In this document: positions 1 to 7,297 of the stretch, piece after piece
Layout: each line of letters starts with the position of its first letter
Numbering within the stretch: position 1 is the stretch's first letter
Assembly: GCA_945900455.1 (NCBI GenBank)
Contig: CAMDJH010000022.1
Span: 1-39,710, forward strand
Length of the DNA: 39,710 nt
DNA from: Akkermansia muciniphila
GTDB taxonomy: Bacteria; Verrucomicrobiota; Verrucomicrobiia; Limisphaerales; UBA9464
Reading direction: 5' to 3'
Position numbers and translations under genes: made by a program
The notes under the pieces: generated by a model
Told to the model about the DNA's origin: nothing
What the model saw: the letters and a program-made list of their open reading frames with translations, nothing else
The model's database searches: none

Positions 1-848
1 TCGCCCCAACGCTGGATGTCCTTGAATTTTTCGCGCGTCATTTCGCGGGTCAGAAAAAACGCCTTTGGATCTTTCCCCAGCCGTTTCACCATGTCCTTCT
101 TGGCCGCGTCGTAGTCATACCCGGGTGAAATGGTGTGTCCGTCCACATCCAGCCAGCTCAAGTATTTAAACATCTCCTCCAATTCCTTGACGTCGGTCTC
201 CTTGTAGACGGTTGTGTTGGTGGCCACCTGGAATCCAAGAATCTTGGCCATCCGAATCGCCGCGATGCATTCCTTAAAAACGCCTTCTCGCTCAACGATG
301 AGATCATGGGTGTACTCCAGGCCATCCACATGCACATTCCAGTACATCCACCTCGACGGCCGAATCGTCGACTTCTTCCGGGCGGCATCGTCGGCATTGC
401 GGATCTGCTGCGCCTCCTTTTCCGAGACCAATTCCTCAGTGACCAATTCCTTCAGCCGGCCGTCCATGTCTGGCGTCCAGTTTGCCGCCATATACTCCCG
501 CATTTTTTTCCGCATGAACATACCGTTCGTGCAGATGTAGATAATCCGACCCTGATCGCGCAGACCGTCAACCAGCGCCTCAATGTGAGGATAGATAAGG
601 GGTTCCCCGCCGCAAATCGACACCATCGGCGCTTCGCATTCGATTGCGGCCGCGAGGCACTGCTCGAGGGGTACCATATCCTTGAGGCTGGTTGAGTATT
701 CGCGAATACGGCCGCACCCGGTGCAGGTGAGGTTGCACGTATGCAGCGGCTCGAGCTGTAGGACCATCGCGAACTTCGGAGTCCGCCGAACCTTATGCTT
801 GATGATGTGGCTGGCAATTTTAGTCGTCAGCGCGAAAGGGAAACGCAT
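1..848 (-). CDS. hpnH: HpnH-like radical SAM protein (adenosyl-hopene transferase family), 3' end cut by window edge
   Basis: Read on the minus strand, an ATG at 848 opens a frame running off the window after 282 codons. Near residues 37-44 it carries CNLTCTGC, the CxxxCxxC motif for the radical SAM 4Fe-4S cluster, followed by GRIREY. Then come ICGGEPLIYP (the SAM-binding GGE region typical of HpnH), YICTNGMFMRKKM, and near the end ISPGYDY and FFLTREMTREKF, all in the order I know from HpnH. HpnH attaches a 5'-deoxyadenosyl group to hopene to make adenosylhopane, the precursor of extended hopanoids in the cytoplasmic membrane. Family members are usually about 330-380 residues, so the C-terminal part lies outside. 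No other hopanoid gene (shc, hpnG) is visible, so the hopanoid role rests on family resemblance. The start matches the usual N-terminal length. Confidence 0.85.
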   Translation of the reverse strand, partial: MRFPFALTTKIASHIIKHKVRRTPKFAMVLQLEPLHTCNLTCTGCGRIREYSTSLKDMVPLEQCLAAAIECEAPMVSICGGEPLIYPHIEALVDGLRDQGRIIYICTNGMFMRKKMREYMAANWTPDMDGRLKELVTEELVSEKEAQQIRNADDAARKKSTIRPSRWMYWNVHVDGLEYTHDLIVEREGVFKECIAAIRMAKILGFQVATNTTVYKETDVKELEEMFKYLSWLDVDGHTISPGYDYDAAKKDMVKRLGKDPKAFFLTREMTREKFKDIQRWG

Positions 849-1276
849 GGGAGTATATGGGAACGTCGGTCTGGGAAAGGGTGAAGCCGGGAATTTGAGA
901 GCTAGAATCGGGCGAACACAGGTGTATCGGTGGTCGAGATCACTGGCGGGCGTGGGTTTTGTTTTTCGACAGCTTTGGCAGATAACACCAGGCGGGAGAG
1001 ACGCTTCCCGAGCCATCGACGCCAGCGTGGCGCCGGGTCATCGCCAGCATGGCTGGCGTGAGCACCGTGCACCGGATCAAATCGGCCAAATTCATTGGCG
1101 GATAATAAGGGTGATCGACCGGCCTGCAACCGGCAAATTGAGTCTGGTGGGACTGCATGGACGGAAGATTTATGGGAGCTTGCCAGCATCCCAACCGCGA
1201 ATGGTGGTGAACGATCGGTTGCATTGCGAAGCAAATGTGACTTCAGACTTGCCGATGATGGCCGTACCGTTCGCTC
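849..1276. other. Divergent intergenic region between hpnH-like gene and aminotransferase
   Basis: About 430 bases separate the two divergently transcribed genes. Overlapping open frames occur on both strands but none resembles a protein family, and they are best read as chance frames in GC-rich DNA. The only structure seen is a small perfect hairpin at 1042-1058 (CGCCAGC, three-base loop, GCTGGCG). Promoters for both genes should lie here, but no convincing -35/-10 pair could be picked. Confidence 0.5.
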
Positions 1277-2428
1277 ATGACGATCGCTGAATTGCAGGCC
1301 AACGAGGAGATTCGCCAGCGGGAGTTTCCCGTCTGCGCCTCGAAAGTGTTCCTCGCCCATGCCGGGGTATGTCCGCTGCCACGCTGTGTCGCGGACGCCA
1401 TGGCCCGCCATGGGGACGATTGCACGCGAGAGGACCAGGAGGATGCCGTTCCGAAGGGATTCATGGCTGAAACACGATCGCTGGCCGCGTCGCTAATCCA
1501 GGCGCGGCCCGACGAGATCGCCTTTGTCGGCCCAACCTCCCTGGGGCTTTCGTTCGTGGCTGGGGGGTTGCCCTGGCGCCGCGGGGACAACGTTCTGGTG
1601 TATTTCGACGATTACCCTTCCAATGTTTACCCGTGGTTGGCGCTCGCGGAGCGGGGGGTTGAGGTCCGGTACCTCAATATCCGGGAGGTGGGTAAGATTC
1701 GGCTGATCGATGTCCAAGGGCAGGTCGATGAGAACACCCGCCTCGTTGCCCTCGGTGGCTGCCACTACATCAGTGGATGGCGCATCAATGTGGAGGCGAT
1801 CGGGAAATTTCTTCGTTCGCGGGACATTCTATTCTGCGTCGATGGCATTCAAACGTTGGGTGCCATGCCGTTGTCGGTTGGCAACGTGGATTTCTTGGCA
1901 GCCGATGCCCATAAATGGCTGCTGGGGCCGTGCGCCGCTGGAATCCTCTACGTCCGGCGGGATGTGAGGGACCGTCTTCGTCCGATCGTCCATGGCTGGC
2001 ATAACGTTCGATCGCCGGACTTTCTGACGCAGGAGGACATGCGCTACCGGCCTGATTCCGGCCGGTACGAGGCCGGCACTCACAATTTCGCGGGGATCTT
2101 CGGTCTGCGGGCCGCGCTCGAACTAATTCATGAATATGGGATTACGGAAGTCGGGCTCGACTTGGTGCGCAAGCGGATGATCTTGGTCGAAGCGTTGCAG
2201 CAGCGAGGGTATACCGTGCTGCAGCCAGCGCCTCCGCCCGACAATATTGGGCCGATTGTGAGTTTTTTCCGTCCCGAGACGGACATGAGTGCAATTCACT
2301 CGCGCCTCTTGGCCGCCGGTGTGGTCAGTTCCCTTCGAGTGCTACCCGACCGCACCGCGGTCATCCGATTTTCCCCGCATTTTTATAATACCGATCGCGA
2401 GCTGGAGCGGGCTGTGTCGTTGCTTTGA
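1277..2428 (+). CDS. Class V aminotransferase (cysteine desulfurase / isopenicillin N epimerase-like fold)
   Basis: A 383-residue PLP enzyme. DAHKW at residues 210-214 places the Schiff-base lysine at K213. CVDGIQ (D189) matches the aspartate that contacts the PLP ring nitrogen in fold-type I class V enzymes. The C-terminus has RFSPHFYNT, typical of SufS/NifS relatives. I do not see the conserved catalytic-cysteine loop of cysteine desulfurases, so desulfurase activity is doubtful and an aminotransferase, lyase or epimerase role is possible. The gene is divergent from hpnH and converges on holB, so the neighbourhood gives no substrate. The ATG at 1277 is chosen because the first residues precede the usual N-terminal helix; no clear ribosome-binding site precedes it. 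Confidence 0.82.
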   Translation: MTIAELQANEEIRQREFPVCASKVFLAHAGVCPLPRCVADAMARHGDDCTREDQEDAVPKGFMAETRSLAASLIQARPDEIAFVGPTSLGLSFVAGGLPWRRGDNVLVYFDDYPSNVYPWLALAERGVEVRYLNIREVGKIRLIDVQGQVDENTRLVALGGCHYISGWRINVEAIGKFLRSRDILFCVDGIQTLGAMPLSVGNVDFLAADAHKWLLGPCAAGILYVRRDVRDRLRPIVHGWHNVRSPDFLTQEDMRYRPDSGRYEAGTHNFAGIFGLRAALELIHEYGITEVGLDLVRKRMILVEALQQRGYTVLQPAPPPDNIGPIVSFFRPETDMSAIHSRLLAAGVVSSLRVLPDRTAVIRFSPHFYNTDRELERAVSLL

Positions 2429-2529
2429 CCCGTATCGCCTCCGAAAGTGGTCTTTTCGAAGAGCGATGGTTATGACTCTTCCGTCGCACGGATTAGTGCA
2501 AAATGCGGATCGATTCGGCACGGTCCCGT

Positions 2530-3561
2530 TCAGAGTTTCAGCTTCAGCAGTCCCACCTCCAACGCGAGGGCTTCCTGGACATTAGTCTGGAGAATCCGCT
2601 GGGTCGATTCCCACGCATCCAAGTTTTGGCCGGCGTCCGTTGGTTGCAGGCGTGCGGCAACGCGCTGGGTCGATTCGAGATACTCCGGGAAACGGAGCAA
2701 CTCCGACGGGGATCCCAAGGTCACCAGCCAAAGATCTCGCAACCACCAGTGGACGCCGGATAGGAGCTCGCCGCGCCTCCGGCGGTATTCTGCTTCGACG
2801 GTGGCGTTCAACTCCGTCTCCCAGCGTTCGCGCTGGGCCGGTTCGGCGTCCGGAAAGCGGACCAGCGGTGACTGTTCCTCCAGGCTCTTTTCGAGACTCT
2901 CGCGGGCTGCTGCCAGGGCGTTGGCAAGTTCCGCCAGAATTCGATACCGGTTGAGAACCCCCCCAGTCCCCTTCGCCGCAGCCGTGCTGAAGGATGACAC
3001 CCAGCGGAGGATGGCGTCGTTCAACGCACCACCCTCACCTCCAAAGCTGAGCCGGAGGCAGCGGGAAAGAACCGTTTCCAAGAGCCGGTCGGGTTCTGTG
3101 CTGAGCAATATGAGGATCGAACCCGTGGGGGGCTCCTCCAATGTCTTCAAGAATGCATTTGCGGCGCTGCTGTTCATCCGGTCGGCCGCCACCAATATTC
3201 CGATCTTGTGCGCCGCCTCATGGGCTTTCAAGCTGAGGGCCTGAGTCAACGCTCGAGTCTGATCGGCCTGGATTTGCCGCATTTTCGATTCCGGCCGAAT
3301 CCACAGTATGTCCGGGTGCTGGCGAGCCGCAATCCGGCGGCAGGTCGAACAGCGCCCGCAAAATGCAAGAGCCAGACCGCTCGCACCGCGCCGGGGTGGA
3401 TCCTGACAGTTCAGTGTGCTGGCGAGAGATACCGCTTCTACTTCCAGGAAATCCAAGCTGTCACCCGTGAAAAGATAGGCATGGCCCAAGCGGCCCCGGT
3501 CGAGACTGCGTTGGAGCAATTCCCTTGCTGCGGATGAGTGATCAGGGATGCCGGCGAGCAT
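2530..3561 (-). CDS. holB: DNA polymerase III subunit delta' (clamp loader)
   Basis: A 343-residue AAA+ clamp-loader subunit. The N-terminal GHAYLFTGD segment is followed by a zinc-binding group (C52 and CGRCSTC at residues 68-74). Residues around 125-150 contain AANAFLKTLEEPP, the hallmark delta'/DnaX segment, and an SRC motif follows (VLSRCLRLSF). The usual Walker A sequence is replaced by FTGDSLDFLEVE, without GKT, consistent with delta' subunits that do not hydrolyse ATP; here the loss is complete. It would act with DnaX (tau/gamma) and HolA to load the beta clamp. The thymidylate kinase gene that often sits directly upstream is absent; the upstream side is a repeat-rich island. It converges on the aminotransferase with about 100 bases between. 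Confidence 0.9.
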   Translation of the reverse strand: MLAGIPDHSSAARELLQRSLDRGRLGHAYLFTGDSLDFLEVEAVSLASTLNCQDPPRRGASGLALAFCGRCSTCRRIAARQHPDILWIRPESKMRQIQADQTRALTQALSLKAHEAAHKIGILVAADRMNSSAANAFLKTLEEPPTGSILILLSTEPDRLLETVLSRCLRLSFGGEGGALNDAILRWVSSFSTAAAKGTGGVLNRYRILAELANALAAARESLEKSLEEQSPLVRFPDAEPAQRERWETELNATVEAEYRRRRGELLSGVHWWLRDLWLVTLGSPSELLRFPEYLESTQRVAARLQPTDAGQNLDAWESTQRILQTNVQEALALEVGLLKLKL

Positions 3562-3816
3562 TCAGGTGCGAGCGTGCGCGGAGGCGGGCTGAGGAACAAG
3601 GGCGGAGATTCGCCCCAAATCCGCTGATACAGCGGGATACGGCCGGTGGGGACGGTTTTTGAGACCGTCGGAATTCTTTAGTCAGGGATACTCTGGCCCG
3701 ACGACGGCGACGGTTGGGGACTTGGCGCCGCGTTTGGGCGAATTCCGTGAGGGTGTTATTGGATACGGACGGAGACGACACAAGGCCGCCTCCGTCTGCC
3801 GCGGAAAGAAAGCCGA

Positions 3817-3903
3817 GAATGAGAACCGCGGATGAACCCGGATTGACGCGGAAAGGAAGGGCTCGAATCTGCGTCGATCGGCGTTCATCCGCGGTTCTCA
3901 TTC
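3817..3903. repeat. Long hairpin with 21-bp perfect inverted-repeat arms
   Basis: The left arm at 3817-3837 (begins gaatgagaaccgcggatg) is the exact reverse complement of 3883-3903. The pairing continues inward with about four mismatches over the next 15 bases (gattgacgc opposite gcgtcgatc), leaving a loop of roughly 15 bases around 3853-3867. The element is not followed by a T tract and is not near a gene end, so it is not a classical terminator. Its size and form resemble REP/BIME-type palindromic units or a short MITE remnant. Only one copy is seen in this window. Confidence 0.8.
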
Positions 3904-4060
3904 CCCAATAGTCAATGGCGACGACTCACTTGAACCTGTCACTTTTTGTCACTTTTTAGAATTGATACCCGCATTTTCGTTGAGCGAATTTTCGTTGAGA
4001 TCGGTCAGTTTCTCCCGAGAATAATCCAGCTTCCAAAAAAGCCCGTTTTGTCCCTTCTTC

Positions 4061-4130
4061 TGTTGACAATGTAGCCACAAGATCGCTTTCAAAGGCCTGT
4101 ATTTCGGGGCGATGCAGTTTACAGCTGCCA
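4061..4130 (+). repeat. 70-bp direct repeat, left copy
   Basis: Positions 4061-4130 match 6981-7050 with 5 mismatches in 70 bases, in the same orientation. The two copies bracket the brnT/brnA pair and the transposase. Both begin tgttgacaatgt and end ttacagctgcca / gtacagctgcca. The left copy ends 12 bases before the brnA stop codon. It contains the same small internal palindrome as the right copy, less perfectly paired. Confidence 0.85.
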
Positions 4131-4142
4131 GCGGCGCTGGTG

Positions 4143-4439
4143 TCAGGCAAAGGCGAGGGCGAGGCGGGACTCGGCAATTTCGGAAATAGTTTTCCCCTGC
4201 TTGCGGGCGGTGACGCGGAGGTCGCGCACGGTCTTGGGCGTGAGGCGCAGCAACACAGGTTGACGGCCAGTGGATTTGCGCCCGCCGCCCTCGCGTGCGC
4301 CGCCCCAACCAAGCGGACGAGCCTTGACCTTGGAGAGGTTGGGCAGTGGCGTGCCGTTGAGGTCGGTCAGATTGGTCTGGTAGCCCTCGGCGTCGAAGAC
4401 CGGGGGCTCAAGAGTTTTGGTTTTGCCAGTAGTTTTCAT
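4143..4439 (-). CDS. brnA: BrnA-like antitoxin (ribbon-helix-helix)
   Basis: A 98-residue protein beginning MKTTGKTKTLEPPVFD. The C-terminal third, with VLLRLTPKTVRDL and KQGKTISEIAESRLAL, has the strand-helix-helix pattern of CopG/BrnA antitoxins, which bind DNA as dimers and neutralise the toxin through the flexible part. It lies directly downstream of the BrnT-like gene and overlaps its end by 32 bases, the toxin-first order of brnTA operons. In known systems the antitoxin and complex repress their own promoter. The start is the ATG at 4439; a longer in-frame extension upstream is unlikely because it would run through brnT in another frame. The gene ends immediately beside the left 70-bp repeat. 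Confidence 0.75.
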   Translation of the reverse strand: MKTTGKTKTLEPPVFDAEGYQTNLTDLNGTPLPNLSKVKARPLGWGGAREGGGRKSTGRQPVLLRLTPKTVRDLRVTARKQGKTISEIAESRLALAFA

Positions 4440-4698
4440 AGTAGTTGCGTCCTTCCCTCCAGTAGCCGGCCCCGATGAGACGAATGACGCCACCAGGGCG
4501 GTGTGTATAGCGCACATGGAGGATGCGGCTGTCCACCTCGCCAAGCAGCCACCAGCGCAGTTCGCGTCGGTCGCTGTGGGCAACGTCGAAAAGAACGAGG
4601 GCTCTTCGGTCGGCAAAAGCCCGCCGTGCGGTCGTAAAATCGACGCCATGGCGGGCGAGGTTGGCTCGATCCTTGGTCCGATCCCACGAAAACCGCAC
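4408..4698 (-). CDS. brnT: BrnT family toxin (DUF497 ribonuclease)
   Basis: A 96-residue protein with the BrnT/DUF497 layout: FSWDRTKDRANLARHGVDF at the N-terminus, a central AFADRRAL, DVAHSDRRELR, then HVRYTHRPGGVIRLIGAG. BrnT toxins are small RelE-fold ribonucleases that stop growth by cutting RNA. The usual end of the family (RIISAR followed by a charged helix) is here RLIGAGYWREGRNYYENY, so the normal arginine after SA is missing and the tail diverges. Activity is therefore uncertain. It is first in a two-gene operon with brnA and reads away from the adjacent transposase, with about 160 bases between them that should hold divergent promoters. Confidence 0.78.
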   Translation of the reverse strand: MRFSWDRTKDRANLARHGVDFTTARRAFADRRALVLFDVAHSDRRELRWWLLGEVDSRILHVRYTHRPGGVIRLIGAGYWREGRNYYENYWQNQNS

Positions 4699-4858
4699 GA
4701 ACGCAGGCTACGCGAGTGTGCTTGAAAAGCAATAGCGAATAACAAGGGGGTGCAACGGGGTCCATGGCTGTAGACAAAGAGAAGTGGTAGAAGTGTGAGA
4801 TCAAAGGGATAGGTCGAATTTTCTGGCGCAACCCGGTGAAGCCTGTTTTGCTTGCGAG

Positions 4859-6761
4859 ATGTCGATTGCGTATTCGGAGCGGATTTCAACTGGCTTGCCC
4901 CCGGAAATTCGACTCCTGCGGGATGTCACGGTGCGTTTGATTCACGGGGATCAGGAGCGACAACGGCATGACGAGCTCCTGAACCAAGAGCACTACCTGC
5001 ACAACGCCACGGCCGTGGGACGGGTCTTGCGCTACGTTGCCGAATACGACGGAGAATGGGTCGGCCTCTTGACCTTTTGCTCGGCCTCACTGCATCTCAA
5101 GCCACGGGATCGCTTGCTTGATTGGTCTGCTCGGGAAGTGTCGCAGCGACGTCACTTGGTTGCTCAGAACAGCCGCTTCCTCATCATAGCCTCCACGGGG
5201 CGCTGGCCCAATCTGGCCTCGCGTGTTCTCAAATTGGTGTGTGATCGACTCCCCCAAGACTGGAAGTCTCACTTTGGTCATCCGGTTCTCTTGGCCGAAA
5301 CGTTCGTCGATCCCCAACGATTTCACGGCACCTGCTACAAGGCGGCCGGCTGGCAAGCCTTGGGGCAGACCCGTGGCTTTGAGCGGTGCGGCCAGGATTT
5401 CTACACCGATACTCAACACCCCAAGGAGCTCTGGGTATTGCCCCTGGGAGCCAACTCCTTGGAACAACTCCGTGCTAAAGAATTGGCTCCTGAACTTCAG
5501 GGCGCAATCCGCCCTTTGCCGCCTCCGCCTCCGGTGAAGACTTCGCAAATGGAGTCACTTTGGAAGCTGGTACGAAAACATATCGGCGATCCTCGCAGGC
5601 CCCGTGGGATCCGCCACTCGGTGTCGAGCATTGTCTGCCTTAGCTTCCTGGCGATTGCCGCCGGATGTCAGGGACCCCATGCGATCGCGGAGTTTGCTCA
5701 AAGCCTCAACCACGCACAGCGACGCCGCCTGCGATGCTGTCCGCGAAAGGGATTCCGCCGCCAGTGTGATGTCCCTTGTGAGCGTACGTTGAGACGGCTG
5801 TTGGGAGCCGTCGACCCCGATCAACTGCGTGAGGCCTACTCGGCGTGGATGGCGACTTTGGATCCTCGCCCCCTTGCAGTACTGCATCTCGATGGAAAAA
5901 CGCTCAAGAATGCAGATCCGGCTCCGCCTCGACTGGCCAAAGATCCTGGCCTGGTTGAAGCCGCCGCCGCCTTGGACACTCCCGAGGCCCAACAAAAGCC
6001 AAAAGCCGAGAAAGCCCTCGTGCTCGTCAACTTCCAAACCCCGACTCAGCGCCTGATTGATCAAATCGCCGTCCCACAAGACACCAACGAAGAAGCGGCC
6101 GTCGCGGCACATCTGCCCAAAATGGATTTGGCCGGAGTGATCGTGATCGCGGATGCCGCGCATACGACCAAGGCCAACTGTCGGCTGCTCACTCAAGAGA
6201 AGGGAGCTGAGTATATCTTTTTTCTCAAAGGTAATCAGCCCACGGCGTTGGCCAAAGCTCAGCAGTTGCTGCCGGGCGGACTTCCCCCCTCAGGCTCAAT
6301 CCATTGATAAGGGGCACGGGCGAATTGAAACGCGTCGCCTTTGGGTGCTGGAGACAGACGGCGCGACGGTGGGATTGGCAGGAGTATCCCAACTCCTGCG
6401 AATCGACCGCGATGTCGAGCACCTGCGTCGGGGCAAAGTTTTCAAGACAACCCACGAGACGCTTTACGCCATAACCAGTCTTTCGCCCGAGAAGGCGGAT
6501 CCCCAAAGACTCCTGGACTTGGTACGAGGATATTGGGCCATCGAGATCCAACAGCATTACCGGCGTGATCATACCCAGAGAGAAGACCATTGCCAAGTGC
6601 GCAACACCCGCGCTGCGCGCAATCTCTCACTCATGCGCTCGGCTGCTATCTTCCTCTACGAACTCCAGCGGCATCGACCCAAAGCAAAGAACTCCCTGCC
6701 GGATTGGCTGCGCAAGAACATGCGCAAGCCCAGCGACCTGATAGGTCAGCTGGTCCATTAG
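4859..6761 (+). pseudogene. ISAs1-type transposase with N-terminal DUF4338/DruA-like domain, frameshifted
   Basis: Two overlapping frames form one protein of about 633 residues: 4859-6307 gives 482 residues ending SGSIH, and the sense continues in another frame from about 6280 to 6761. Residues 15-205 look like DUF4338 (now DruA, PF14236), residues 225-310 like the transposase-associated domain, and the rest is a DDE domain (HLDGKTLKN, VIADAAHTTKANC, FFLKGNQ, then in the second frame KGHGRIETRRL). The break is a +1 shift. Removing one C at 6277, or one from the C run at 6284-6289, would join the frames as LLPGDFPPQAQSIDKGHGR. An inactivating indel, a sequencing error or a +1 programmed shift could explain it; most IS frameshifts are -1, so I favour inactivation. 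The two catalytic halves are separated by the break. Confidence 0.85.
4859..6761 (+). mobile_element. ISAs1-family insertion sequence, termini not resolved
   Basis: The transposase described at these coordinates marks an insertion sequence. I could not find a convincing terminal inverted repeat or target duplication. A 12-base string tgcaacggggtc occurs on both sides (about 4751-4762 and 6959-6970) but in direct, not inverted, orientation. The element probably extends some 50-150 bases beyond the coding part on each side. Confidence 0.6.
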
Positions 6762-6859
6762 ATTTGGCTCCGAACAAAACCCGCCAAGGGGTCAACGCAG
6801 TACGCGCTGCGTGGGGCACCCCTTTGTCCCGAATCACCAAATTAACCGCACTTCAGCTG

Positions 6860-6893
6860 TTGAGACCTCGAAAATAGCGCTTCGTCGTCTCAA
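6860..6893. repeat. Imperfect hairpin downstream of transposase
   Basis: TTGAGAC at 6860-6866 pairs with GTCTCAA at 6887-6893, and the pairing continues inward with GAA/TTC after two or three mismatches around a loop aatagcgc. It lies about 100 bases after the transposase stop. It may be part of the IS end or a weak transcription stop; no T tract follows. Confidence 0.4.
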
Positions 6894-6964
6894 AATCATG
6901 CATCAACCCTTCGCCTTCAGCTCTCTCCTCTCTCTCTTCATGACTTTGTCACTGGCCTTGCAAC

Positions 6965-7203
6965 GGGGTCAAACCTGCACTGTTGACAATGTGGCCACAA
7001 GAGCTCTTTCAAAGGCCTGTATTTCGGGGCGATACAGTGTACAGCTGCCAGTCCCAGAACCGCCGAATGCCTTGCGTGGCCGCTGAATATATGGAATCAC
7101 TTCTGCTTCCTCCATGCTCCATCCAAGTTCATTCACACCGGTCTTGCCATCTCCACATGACATCTCGATATTCTCAATATGTCAATAGTGCAGGTTTGAC
7201 CCC
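6965..7203. mobile_element. 239-bp MITE-like element with 24-bp terminal inverted repeats
   Basis: Positions 6965-6988 (begins ggggtcaaacctgcac) and 7180-7203 are inverted copies with a single mismatch in 24 bases. Outside the arms, gcaac at 6960-6964 and gttgc at 7208-7212 extend the symmetry. Inside the right arm lie further nested palindromes (TGACAT 7158-7163 / ATGTCA 7179-7184; ATATT 7168-7172 / AATAT 7176-7180). A 64-codon minus-strand frame (6969-7163) fits neatly inside the arms but resembles no family. The ggggtca...ttgaca end motif recalls palindromic ends found beside REP-associated (Y1) transposases; that link is from memory and is not certain. Confidence 0.7.
6981..7050 (+). repeat. 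70-bp direct repeat, right copy
   Basis: Matches 4061-4130 with 5 mismatches in 70. This copy begins within the left arm of the 239-bp inverted-repeat element, so the homology shared by the two sites starts at ttgaca and lacks the outer 16 bases of that arm. It contains a perfect small stem, CTGTAT (7018-7023) with ATACAG (7033-7038). Confidence 0.85.
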
Positions 7204-7242
7204 ATTCGTTGCTTGTGGCGAGCGCTGTCTCCGCGGATCAGG

Positions 7243-7274
7243 GGTTCGAACAGCCGTTTTTCCTGTTCCGAACC
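7243..7274 (+). promoter_or_regulatory. Hairpin just upstream of the sugar operon
   Basis: GGTTCGAACAG at 7243-7253 pairs with CTGTTCCGAACC at 7263-7274 with one bulged base, leaving a loop of about nine bases rich in T. It lies 24 bases before the first gene of the sugar operon. It could be an operator, a leader hairpin affecting translation, or the outer end of the preceding repeat region. No experimental parallel is known to me. Confidence 0.4.
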
Positions 7275-7297
7275 CGGCAGGATGATTTACTTCCGTC

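Larger units (their letters stand above)
3562..4142. other. Repeat-bearing intergenic region upstream of holB
   Basis: About 580 bases without a convincing gene. Open frames of 68-119 codons on the minus strand are arginine- and serine-rich and resemble no family. The region contains a long imperfect hairpin (3817-3903), two short tandem repeats (gtcacttttt twice at 3938-3957; attttcgttgag at 3973-3984 and 3988-3999) and the left copy of a 70-base direct repeat (4061-4130). Its texture is that of accumulated mobile-repeat debris. Confidence 0.55.

Noticed and set aside
3542..3901. 119-codon minus-strand frame over the palindrome
   Set aside because: Low-complexity Arg/Ser-rich sequence that runs through the inverted repeat; no family resemblance.
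6270..6300. Programmed ribosomal frameshift in the transposase
   Set aside because: No A-rich slippery heptamer or downstream stem was seen, and the shift is +1, not the usual -1; an indel is simpler, though not proved.
4859..6307. Druantia defence system suggested by the DruA-like domain
   Set aside because: None of the other Druantia genes (large DruE helicase and partners) is present; the domain is part of a transposase.
6969..7163. 64-codon frame inside the inverted-repeat element as a real gene
   Set aside because: The part shared with the other 70-bp copy differs by about as many residues as base changes (4 for 5), so there is no sign of protein-level constraint; noted only within the repeat entry.
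7230..7280. tRNA-like GGTTCGAAC string
   Set aside because: No acceptor stem, D-arm or anticodon arm could be formed around it; the bases fit a simple hairpin instead.
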